Shown here one piece after another: positions 57,772 through 64,000 of a stretch of DNA of 64,000 nt (positions are counted from its first letter, which is position 1; the number at the start of each line of letters is the position of its first letter). The DNA is from Taibaiella sp. Its GTDB lineage: Bacteria; Bacteroidota; Bacteroidia; Chitinophagales; Chitinophagaceae. The position numbers and the translations under genes were made by a program. The notes under the pieces are model-generated. The model saw nothing but the letters and a program-made list of their open reading frames with translations, was not told the DNA's origin and ran no database searches. The stretch lies in assembly GCA_019638495.1 (NCBI GenBank), contig JAHBTQ010000003.1:414967-478966 (forward strand). Reading direction: 5' to 3'.

Positions 57772-58995
57772 TTAGATTTCCAGCAGAGTTTTTACAGGGT
57801 CTGCGCCAAAGAGCATAAACTCTGGGCTCTCAAGCAGTTCTTTTACACGTACCAGGAAGCCAACAGATTCTCGTCCGTCAATGATGCGGTGGTCATAGCT
57901 TAATGCCAGGTACATCATCGGACGAATTTCAACTTTGCCATTTATAGCCATGGGGCGGTCCTGTATCTTGTGCATACCCAGGATAGCAGACTGCGGGATG
58001 TTGATAATAGGCGTAGACATCAGGGAGCCGAAAACTCCACCATTTGTAATGGTGAAAGTTCCGCCAGCCATTTCGTCCGGGCTGAGTTTGTTGTCGCGCG
58101 CTTTCTTAGCAAGCTCCACAACTTTTTGCTCCAGACCGGCCATGCTCAGGCTCTCCGCATTGCGGATCACCGGTACCACCAGGCCCTTAGGTGCAGAAAC
58201 TGCTATCGATATATCGCAATAATCATGGTAAACCAGTGACTCGCCGTCGATGTAAGCATTTACTGCCGGCCACTCCTGCAGTGCTATGCAGCAAGCTTTT
58301 GCGAAAAATGACATGAAGCCCAGGTTCACGCCATGAGACTCTTTGAAGGTGTCTTTGTAAGCCTTGCGAATGTCCATGATGCGCGTCATGTCTACTTCGT
58401 TGAACGTAGTAAGCATAGCCGTGCTGTTCTTCGCTTCTACCAGCCTGCGGGAAACAGTCTTACGCAGGTTGCTCATTTTTTCGCGCTTTTCATCACGGCT
58501 AAAGGCTTCCGCGCCTCCTTTGCGTCCGGGATTGGCAATTGCGTCCAGCACATCTTGTTTCATGATTCGGCCTTTCGAACCCGATCCCTTCACTTCAGAA
58601 GCCTTTACCTGCTTATCAGCCATGATCGCGTTGGCAACTGGGGTAGCTTTAGAGTCTCCTGCAGCAGGCGCAGATGTTTTTGGCTCCTCTTTTTTCTCAG
58701 CCTTTGGTGCAGGTGCAGCTTCCGCGTTTTTAGGTGCTTCAGGTGCTCCCGCCGGTTTAGCGGCAGTCTCGTCTATTGAGCAGGCAAGGTCGCCGATAGC
58801 AAGGGTTGCCCCTTCTTCTGCCTTTATATGCAGTATGCCGGCTTGTTCCGCGTTCAGTTCAAAGGTGGCCTTTTCCGACTCCAGTTCACAGAGCACTTCG
58901 TCCCTGTTTACGTAGTCACCTTCCTTCTTAAGCCATTTTACCAGTGTTACTTCGCTAATGGATTCACCTACCGCCGGAACTTTGATATCAGTCAT
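57772..58995 (-). CDS. sucB: 2-oxoglutarate dehydrogenase complex E2 (dihydrolipoyl succinyltransferase)
   Basis: The 407-residue protein opens [20 protein letters not shown] and carries the lipoyl lysine in [15 protein letters not shown] (about residue 43). An Ala/Glu/Pro linker follows, then the E3-binding domain ([18 protein letters not shown]) and the catalytic domain with [16 protein letters not shown] (His and Asp). The opening PAVGES is the succinyl type; the acetyl type is at 839. It transfers succinyl to CoA in the TCA cycle. sucA is not in the window. Confidence 0.94.
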   Translation of the reverse strand: MTDIKVPAVGESISEVTLVKWLKKEGDYVNRDEVLCELESEKATFELNAEQAGILHIKAEEGATLAIGDLACSIDETAAKPAGAPEAPKNAEAAPAPKAEKKEEPKTSAPAAGDSKATPVANAIMADKQVKASEVKGSGSKGRIMKQDVLDAIANPGRKGGAEAFSRDEKREKMSNLRKTVSRRLVEAKNSTAMLTTFNEVDMTRIMDIRKAYKDTFKESHGVNLGFMSFFAKACCIALQEWPAVNAYIDGESLVYHDYCDISIAVSAPKGLVVPVIRNAESLSMAGLEQKVVELAKKARDNKLSPDEMAGGTFTITNGGVFGSLMSTPIINIPQSAILGMHKIQDRPMAINGKVEIRPMMYLALSYDHRIIDGRESVGFLVRVKELLESPEFMLFGADPVKTLLEI

Positions 58996-59048
58996 TATGT
59001 GGTTAGAATTTGCTTTACGGGCAGCGAAATTACCAAAAAATAAGGTGA

Positions 59049-59729
59049 TTACTTATTTTTTCGACGCTCTTGTTTGTGTTTGGAATAGAGAAAATCTCTG
59101 TTAAACTCTGCTGCCGATGGATTGTATTGTATGTCAAATTTTTTCGACTCGTAGCGATAAGGATTTTTGGCAAACATCTGCCTGAAGTTGAAGAAGTCAA
59201 AATCAAGGTCGTAGATGTAGTGGATCTGACGGAAGTTATAATCATTTATCACCAGTCCACGCCCATTTGGTGCACCTCCCCAGTGTTTTTGTTTCGTTGT
59301 GTCCCACCTGCCTTTTTTCGTTTGCCATGTGGGGTATCCATAGAATACAATTAGGTAATTACTGTCTTCGATCTGTGGATTAGCAACTGCAGCCAGGTTG
59401 TCGTCAAGCAATGTCCCATCAAACTGGTGATTCATTATCCGCTCAAAGTTCGTATCCATGAAGTAATAGACCGGACAGGCATTAAAATGGTCGCGAAAAT
59501 CGCGTACAGTAACCTCAATTGCCCGGTAAGTATCATTCTTCAGAGTTTCAAGGTCTTCAAATTTTTTGTCATGTATCAGGGCGTCCTTCCGGTTTTGTTC
59601 AGCCCGCAACTGTACCAGCACAGTGCTGGGTATTCGCCTAAGTCTAGGGGTGCGTTGTGCCGCGCTATCTATTGCCAGCAGTGGCGCCGTAGTAATGAGT
59701 ACAGTAAGGATCAGGTTTCTGAAAAACAT
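59049..59729 (-). CDS. Conserved secreted protein of unknown function
   Basis: The 226-residue protein has a signal peptide ([20 protein letters not shown]) and a soluble body with [39 protein letters not shown] and a basic tail ([10 protein letters not shown]). Such proteins are widespread in Bacteroidota without a proven role. One Cys only; no membrane segments. It stands 54 bp beyond sucB on the same strand, so weak read-through is possible. Confidence 0.72.
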   Translation of the reverse strand: MFFRNLILTVLITTAPLLAIDSAAQRTPRLRRIPSTVLVQLRAEQNRKDALIHDKKFEDLETLKNDTYRAIEVTVRDFRDHFNACPVYYFMDTNFERIMNHQFDGTLLDDNLAAVANPQIEDSNYLIVFYGYPTWQTKKGRWDTTKQKHWGGAPNGRGLVINDYNFRQIHYIYDLDFDFFNFRQMFAKNPYRYESKKFDIQYNPSAAEFNRDFLYSKHKQERRKNK

Positions 59730-59956
59730 GTGTGCAAAGGTAGTTAAACGTCTTTCTCCAATTCAGTATGTATGTCTAAAATACCGCAAAAAAGGGTAGG
59801 GGTGTGACTTTGGTTCACGGAGACGAAACGCGAGGTTTTTTAGTTCGTAGCGTGCTAAATATTCGTTACTTTCAAAGAATCTACTAATTTTATGGCTTGA
59901 CGTGGTTAAGTGTCCTGTTAGGTGCAATCGCGTTAACAACCAATATTTCTAAAAAC

Positions 59957-60649
59957 ATGATGAAACAGACAAGGGCAATTCTCCTGACCTCCATTCTTAC
60001 GCTACTTACATTTGGTGCCGTTATTTATACTTCGTGTCAGAAAGATAGGTGCAAAAGGCTCATTTGCCAGAACGGTGGTACATGCCAGGATGGTTTCTGC
60101 TATTGCACCAGTGGTTATACCGGCCGCTACTGCCAAACGCCGAATGTTTCAACCATCACGTTTAAGAACAAGACTTTTACACCCGTTACCTACACTATCG
60201 GTGGCATAGACTACAAGATTGACACAGGTATGTCTGTTGTATTTTCAGGCGGCCATGGCGATACTTTGAACGGTAAAGCGGTTACGCGTGGTAAGTATGG
60301 TCTTAATGTTCCGTTAGATAATTTCAAGCTTGTTTTCCCGGCATATGGCAACATCGATTACGTGTTCAACGTTTCACCTGCCTATTTCTTCCTGCAGGTT
60401 GCAGACTCAAACTCTACTGTTCCGGAGGTGTCGCTGGTTTACGTAAACTATAAGCAAGCTGATTCTACGCTTGATGTGGTTACAAATCCTCCTATTAAGA
60501 ACGATGGCAGTTTCTACTACATTGGCTATTACAAGAACAACACCACTACTACGGTGCGCCTTGAGAAGACGCCTAATGCATGGATGTACAGTAGCCTCAA
60601 CCTGAACGATACGTCGCTCAATCAGACTTACAAGGCCATTATTCACTAA
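59957..60649 (+). CDS. Lipoprotein with an EGF-like domain
   Basis: From ATG at 59957 (an in-frame start at 59897 is longer) the protein has a signal peptide with lipobox VIYTSC. Directly behind it comes one EGF-like domain with six cysteines (CKRLICQNGGTCQDGFCYC and GYTGRYC). A beta-rich domain follows (ITFKNKTFTPVTYTIGG, VVFSGGHGDTLNG). EGF modules are rare in bacteria but recur in Bacteroidota surface lipoproteins. Disulfide formation after export is expected. Function unknown. Confidence 0.8.
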   Translation: MMKQTRAILLTSILTLLTFGAVIYTSCQKDRCKRLICQNGGTCQDGFCYCTSGYTGRYCQTPNVSTITFKNKTFTPVTYTIGGIDYKIDTGMSVVFSGGHGDTLNGKAVTRGKYGLNVPLDNFKLVFPAYGNIDYVFNVSPAYFFLQVADSNSTVPEVSLVYVNYKQADSTLDVVTNPPIKNDGSFYYIGYYKNNTTTTVRLEKTPNAWMYSSLNLNDTSLNQTYKAIIH

Positions 60650-60693
60650 AAAGTAGCTTTTCCCGGGAAGGTGGCGCTGTCTTGAAACTTTGT

Positions 60694-61590
60694 TCAGGAT
60701 TCGCTTTTACCATACGCCCTCTGCAATTCTTTCGATGTTTTGGTGCTTCCGTCATGACTCCAGCCCGGGGGCATGATCAGGTACCGGAGTTTTGTGCCTA
60801 AAGGCAGTGGTCGCTTCAGGTCCTTTGCCAGGTCCTTCCACTCATGGGTAAGGATGTGAACGGGGTGAAAAGGTTTGGCAATAGGTTTGGTAATGCCATA
60901 ATGAGGCTTTTCTTCCGGTAGTTCTTTTGCGAATGTTCCGAATATCCTGTCCCATATAATGAACACCATCCCCATATTCTTGTCCAGGTAAGGAACATTA
61001 CTGGCGTGGTGAACCCTGTGATGTGACGGGGTAACAAAGATGTATTCTATCCAGCGTGGCATCTTCTGTATGTATTGGGTGTGTACCAGTATGCCATATA
61101 CCTGGGTGATAGAGTACATGAAAACTATATCGGCGGGATGAAACCCTGTAAGGGCTAGCGGAATAAAGTACAAATACTTGTAAACGGGCATGAATACTGA
61201 TGACCTGAAGCCTGTTGACAAATTGTATTCAGGCGATGAGTGATGAGTAACATGTACGGCCCAGAAAATGCGGCTATGGTGGTCCACAAAATGCTCCACC
61301 CAGAATAGGAAGTCCTCTGCTATCAGCAAAAGCCCCCAATACACAACCGGGTGCAGGTGTAGGGGAAGCCGGTATTGGTAAAAGAAATAGAGAATGGAAA
61401 GGCCTATGACCAGGCGCAGGAGCATATCGATGCCTGCGTTCAGCAGGTTCAGGTATACATTCATCGCAGACTCCTTCAGCGTATAGAACCGCCTGTGCTG
61501 AAAATTGCTGATGATGATCTCGAGCGGGATAAACACCGCATACACCGGTATGGAGAAAAGCGTAAAAATGCGTTGTTGAAGCTCGTTCAT
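60694..61590 (-). CDS. Sterol desaturase/fatty acid hydroxylase-family membrane protein
   Basis: From ATG at 61590 the protein has 298 residues and four to five helices. The di-iron histidine clusters are FWVEHFVDHHSRIFWAVHVT followed by HH, and VTPSHHRVHHASN (about 185). Family members oxidise fatty acyl, sterol or carotenoid chains with O2. The Bacteroidota branch probably hydroxylates membrane lipids. It is convergent with the EGF lipoprotein and upstream of nothing obvious. Confidence 0.9.
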   Translation of the reverse strand: MNELQQRIFTLFSIPVYAVFIPLEIIISNFQHRRFYTLKESAMNVYLNLLNAGIDMLLRLVIGLSILYFFYQYRLPLHLHPVVYWGLLLIAEDFLFWVEHFVDHHSRIFWAVHVTHHSSPEYNLSTGFRSSVFMPVYKYLYFIPLALTGFHPADIVFMYSITQVYGILVHTQYIQKMPRWIEYIFVTPSHHRVHHASNVPYLDKNMGMVFIIWDRIFGTFAKELPEEKPHYGITKPIAKPFHPVHILTHEWKDLAKDLKRPLPLGTKLRYLIMPPGWSHDGSTKTSKELQRAYGKSES

Positions 61591-61666
61591 GCAATTGCTC
61601 TTAAAAAAAGCAGACCCATGCACGGCACGGGTCTTGCGAAAAATTGGTATTGCTTTCTACCCGCAG

Positions 61667-62224
61667 TTACACGGTCATAATATCCTTTTCCTTGTCCTTG
61701 CAGTGCTGGTCCACCTGGGCTATAAATTTGTCTGTGATACCCTGTATGCGCGTTTCGCTGTCTTTTGCCGCGTCCTCGCTCAGGCCATCCTTTTGCAGTT
61801 TCTTAATGAGTTCCATGCTGTCACGGCGAATATTTCGTACGGCAATTTTGGCCTGCTCGCCTTCAGAAAATGAGCGTTTCACCAGTTCCTTACGGCGCTC
61901 CTCTGTAAGTGGAGGCAGGAAAAGGCGTATGTAGTTGCCATCGTTTTGTGGGTTCAGGCCAATGTTTGACGCAATAATTGCTTTTTCGATCGGTCCCAGC
62001 ATATTTCGTTCCCAAGGCTGAATGGAAATGGTGCGGGCATCCGGGGTGGTAACGTTGGCTACCTGGCTTAGCTGAGTAGGAGAGCCATAGTATTCTACGT
62101 GTATTCCGTCAAGGATAGCAGCGCTGGCTTTGCCTGCACGAATTTTGCTTAGTTCCGATTCCAGGTGCGCTATCGCTTTTTGCATAGCCCCTGATAAGTC
62201 GCTTATTATAGTGTCAACAGTCAC
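61667..62224 (-). CDS. frr: Ribosome recycling factor
   Basis: A GTG at 62222-62224 gives 185 residues, the normal RRF length; the longer frame from TTG at 62248 adds eight residues. Landmarks are LESELSKIRAGKASAAILDGI, VANVTTPDARTISIQPWERN, GPIEKAIIASNIGLNPQNDG and KIAVRNIRRDSMELIKKLQK. With EF-G it splits the post-termination ribosome. pyrH, its usual neighbour, is not visible in the window. Confidence 0.95.
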   Translation of the reverse strand: MTVDTIISDLSGAMQKAIAHLESELSKIRAGKASAAILDGIHVEYYGSPTQLSQVANVTTPDARTISIQPWERNMLGPIEKAIIASNIGLNPQNDGNYIRLFLPPLTEERRKELVKRSFSEGEQAKIAVRNIRRDSMELIKKLQKDGLSEDAAKDSETRIQGITDKFIAQVDQHCKDKEKDIMTV

Positions 62225-62380
62225 AGTCAGATTTTTTACAGGCAGCAAATGTAAAAAATGTTCGGGAACTGGTAGATGTGCCTTATCAATCTATTGGCTG
62301 ATTAGTTTTAACAATGGGCTATCGCATGATGTTTGGCAGCACCCTTCAGTCTGCGTAATTTTGTAAAAATATCTTTCTGG

Positions 62381-62725
62381 ATGGAAACAATGATCAGCGC
62401 CCCGGTGAAATTGAGTGCGAATGCGATAGCAGAGGTAAAGCGACTTATGGCAGAGCCGGGTTTTGAAGAAGGGCAATACCTGCGCGTGGGAGTTAAAGGG
62501 GGCGGTTGTTCCGGACTGAGCTATGTACTTGGCTTTGATAAGATGGAAGCTGATGACACTGCATATGAAATAGAAGGCATTCCGGTTCTGATGAAGGATG
62601 CACATGGCATATACCTTATGGGCATGGAAGTTGACTTTTCTGACGGCCTCAATGCGCGCGGCTTTGTTTTCAATAATCCCAATGCCAGCAGTTCCTGCGG
62701 CTGTGGCAGTTCATTTGCAGTGTAA
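62381..62725 (+). CDS. A-type iron-sulfur carrier (IscA/ErpA family)
   Basis: From ATG at 62381 (or 62390) the protein has about 114 residues. The three conserved cysteines are in GGGCSGLSY (about 48) and SSSCGCGSSF (near the end). They carry a [2Fe-2S] or [4Fe-4S] cluster to apoproteins. It is not next to isc or suf genes. The gene after it starts eight bp past its stop, so they probably form a unit. Confidence 0.92.
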   Translation: METMISAPVKLSANAIAEVKRLMAEPGFEEGQYLRVGVKGGGCSGLSYVLGFDKMEADDTAYEIEGIPVLMKDAHGIYLMGMEVDFSDGLNARGFVFNNPNASSSCGCGSSFAV

Positions 62726-62732
62726 CGGCAAG

Positions 62733-63041
62733 ATGGAAGCATTTACTTACGAGCAGGCTTGCGAAATTGCCGAAGATTTCGAAGACTTAGTCGAAACTGA
62801 ATTTCTAATGGGCGGGATTTGGTATTTCGTTGAGGAGGTGCTTGTTGCACCTTCTGGTATACCGCTGGATGGTCCGGAGATGCAGCAGCTGAGGTTGGGT
62901 GTATTTCAGGCAGATGAATCTGCCGATCACGATGTACTTATAGCTGCAAGTGGCGAGGGCTCAGGTGGCATAACCACCTACATTGACATCCGCACATACA
63001 TGCTAGATAAGGGTATCAGCTACAATATGCCCGGCGAGTGA
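62733..63041 (+). CDS. Small acidic protein paired with the IscA-type gene
   Basis: ATG at 62733 gives 102 residues: MEAFTYEQACEIAEDFEDLV, then GGIWYFVEEVLVAPSGIPLD and DIRTYMLDKGISYNMPGE. No Cys or His pattern. It starts eight bp after the carrier gene. The spacing suggests co-expression. Unknown function. Confidence 0.7.
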   Translation: MEAFTYEQACEIAEDFEDLVETEFLMGGIWYFVEEVLVAPSGIPLDGPEMQQLRLGVFQADESADHDVLIAASGEGSGGITTYIDIRTYMLDKGISYNMPGE

Positions 63042-63092
63042 TCATAATTTGAGTTTCTATCTTTCCTACATTTGGTAGAATAAAGTCCTGCC

Positions 63093-63893
63093 ATGCAACT
63101 AGATTACGTAGCTATAAACCGTGCCCTTTGGGACCAGAAAACAGAATTCCATTTTAACTCTGAGTTTTACGATGTGGAGAGTTTTCTGCAAGGGCGCTCT
63201 TCGCTCAATGATATTGAGCTTGCTTTACTTGGCAATGTATCGGGCAAATCTATACTTCACTTGCAATGCCATTTCGGGCAGGATACATTGTCTTTAGCCA
63301 GGTTGGGAGCAAGCGTCACCGGTGTAGACCTTTCCGAGGCTGCAATAACTAAGGCAAGGGAACTTAACGATAAGTTGCAGCTAACCGGGAAGTTTGTTTG
63401 CTCAGACCTTTATGAGTTGCCTAATGTGCTGGATGGCAAGTTTGATATTGTCTTCACATCGTACGGTACTATCGGCTGGCTGCCCGATGTCGATCGATGG
63501 GCGCGGGTTGTTGAACATTATCTGAGACCAGGTGGGCTTTTTGTATTTGCAGATTTTCATCCGGTTCTATGGATGTTCAGCAATGACTTCAGCCAGGTGC
63601 AATACTCTTATTTCAATGGTGAGCCAATAGTGGAAACCCTGGAGGGTACCTACGCCGATAAGTCTGCCAATATAAAGGCTACAGAGGTGGGCTGGAACCA
63701 CGGATTGGCTGAAGTGATGAATGCGCTTAAGTCTTCAGGGCTATCAATTCAATCATTTCAAGAGTATGATTATTCGCCTTACAACTGCTTTCAAAAGATG
63801 GTGAAAGCCGCGCCTGGCAAGTATTACATAGCTGGTTTGGAGCAGAAGTTGCCAATGGTCTATTCCCTGGTAGCGCAGGCGCCAACCCTTTAG
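63093..63893 (+). CDS. Class I SAM-dependent methyltransferase
   Basis: The 266-residue protein has motif I as SILHLQCHFGQDTLSLARLG (about 52-71, the usual GxGxG replaced by CHFGQDT, as in one Methyltransf_11/25 subgroup), motif II in ASVTGVDLSEAAITKA and the later DIVFTSYGTIGWLPDVDRW. A C-terminal region with FADFHPVLWMF follows. It methylates a small molecule not identifiable here. Confidence 0.88.
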   Translation: MQLDYVAINRALWDQKTEFHFNSEFYDVESFLQGRSSLNDIELALLGNVSGKSILHLQCHFGQDTLSLARLGASVTGVDLSEAAITKARELNDKLQLTGKFVCSDLYELPNVLDGKFDIVFTSYGTIGWLPDVDRWARVVEHYLRPGGLFVFADFHPVLWMFSNDFSQVQYSYFNGEPIVETLEGTYADKSANIKATEVGWNHGLAEVMNALKSSGLSIQSFQEYDYSPYNCFQKMVKAAPGKYYIAGLEQKLPMVYSLVAQAPTL

Positions 63894-63916
63894 CTTTAAT
63901 AATAGGTGAATAAAAG

Positions 63917-63947
63917 TTGCACAGACCGATTGGTTCTACTATCTTCG
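63917..63947 (+). promoter_or_regulatory. Bacteroidota promoter before the last partial gene
   Basis: TTG at 63917-63919 and TAtcTTCG at 63940-63947 are 20 bp apart, matching the TTTG-N19-TAnnTTTG consensus with one change in the -7 box. Confidence 0.55.
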
Positions 63948-63969
63948 CACTCCCAATTCGGAAAACGGG

Positions 63970-64000
63970 ATGGGAAAAGCGGTTAGTTTTTTCGGTGATG
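63970..64000 (+). CDS. Start of a further gene (partial)
   Basis: An ATG 22 bp after a good promoter opens MGKAVSFFGD and runs off the window. Ten residues are too few to identify the product. Confidence 0.35.
   Translation, partial: MGKAVSFFGD

Overview
The window looks like chromosomal DNA of a Bacteroidota species, most like the Chitinophagales/Chitinophagaceae. The signs are three secreted proteins with type IX secretion (T9SS) C-terminal sorting domains, a TonB-dependent receptor, an M56 peptidase fused to a TonB domain, many small SPII lipoproteins, and promoters of the Bacteroidota TAnnTTTG type. No genus can be named from the sequence alone. No rRNA, tRNA or CRISPR was seen.

Layout. 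1-4.1 kb (minus): a partial secreted protein, tatA, a pyruvate-dehydrogenase-type E2 and dnaX. 4.6-10.0 kb: two tandem paralogous secreted proteins, split by a complete 3.7-kb IS1595-family transposon (5482-9182). It has 24-bp perfect terminal inverted repeats, an 8-bp target duplication, a DDE transposase and at least six passenger ORFs of unknown function. 10.2-11.3 kb: an orphan protein and a repeat-rich gap. 11.3-17.8 kb: an Nramp-UspA fusion transporter, a GH2 glycosidase, an outer-membrane barrel and class I aldolase FbaB. 17.9-19.6 kb: an islet of unknown genes bounded by two diverged copies of a structured repeat. 19.7-23.8 kb: a lipoprotein, a TonB receptor and a T9SS protein.

23.9-31.8 kb (plus): an overlapping run with two tandem YfhO-family membrane proteins, a hexapeptide acyltransferase, a polysaccharide flippase and a KirBac-type K+ channel. 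This suggests surface-glycan assembly. 31.8-33.5 kb: a Cys-motif small protein, a CDVCGC outer-membrane protein and a lipoprotein, probably metal-related. 33.7-36.5 kb: two lipocalin-like lipoproteins, fmt and a TerC-family protein. 36.6-42.1 kb: two large T9SS proteins, one with NHL-like repeats and one with five 95-96-residue repeats. 42.1-43.8 kb: a BlaI/M56-TonB regulatory pair with three identical-geometry operators at exact 20-bp spacing.

43.9-64 kb: mostly housekeeping and scattered genes. These include an SRPBCC protein, a double-GNAT protein, a DUF1761-like protein, an AraC regulator, dnaE, a LuxR-type response regulator, a small cytochrome-like protein, a chromate transporter, a large HEXXH metalloprotease, sucB, an EGF-domain lipoprotein, a sterol-desaturase-family protein, frr, an IscA-type protein and a methyltransferase.

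The most interesting item is the cargo-bearing IS1595 element: its undescribed passenger genes, its internal inverted and direct repeats, and the way it landed inside a duplicated promoter/leader and may have made a hybrid promoter for the downstream paralogue.
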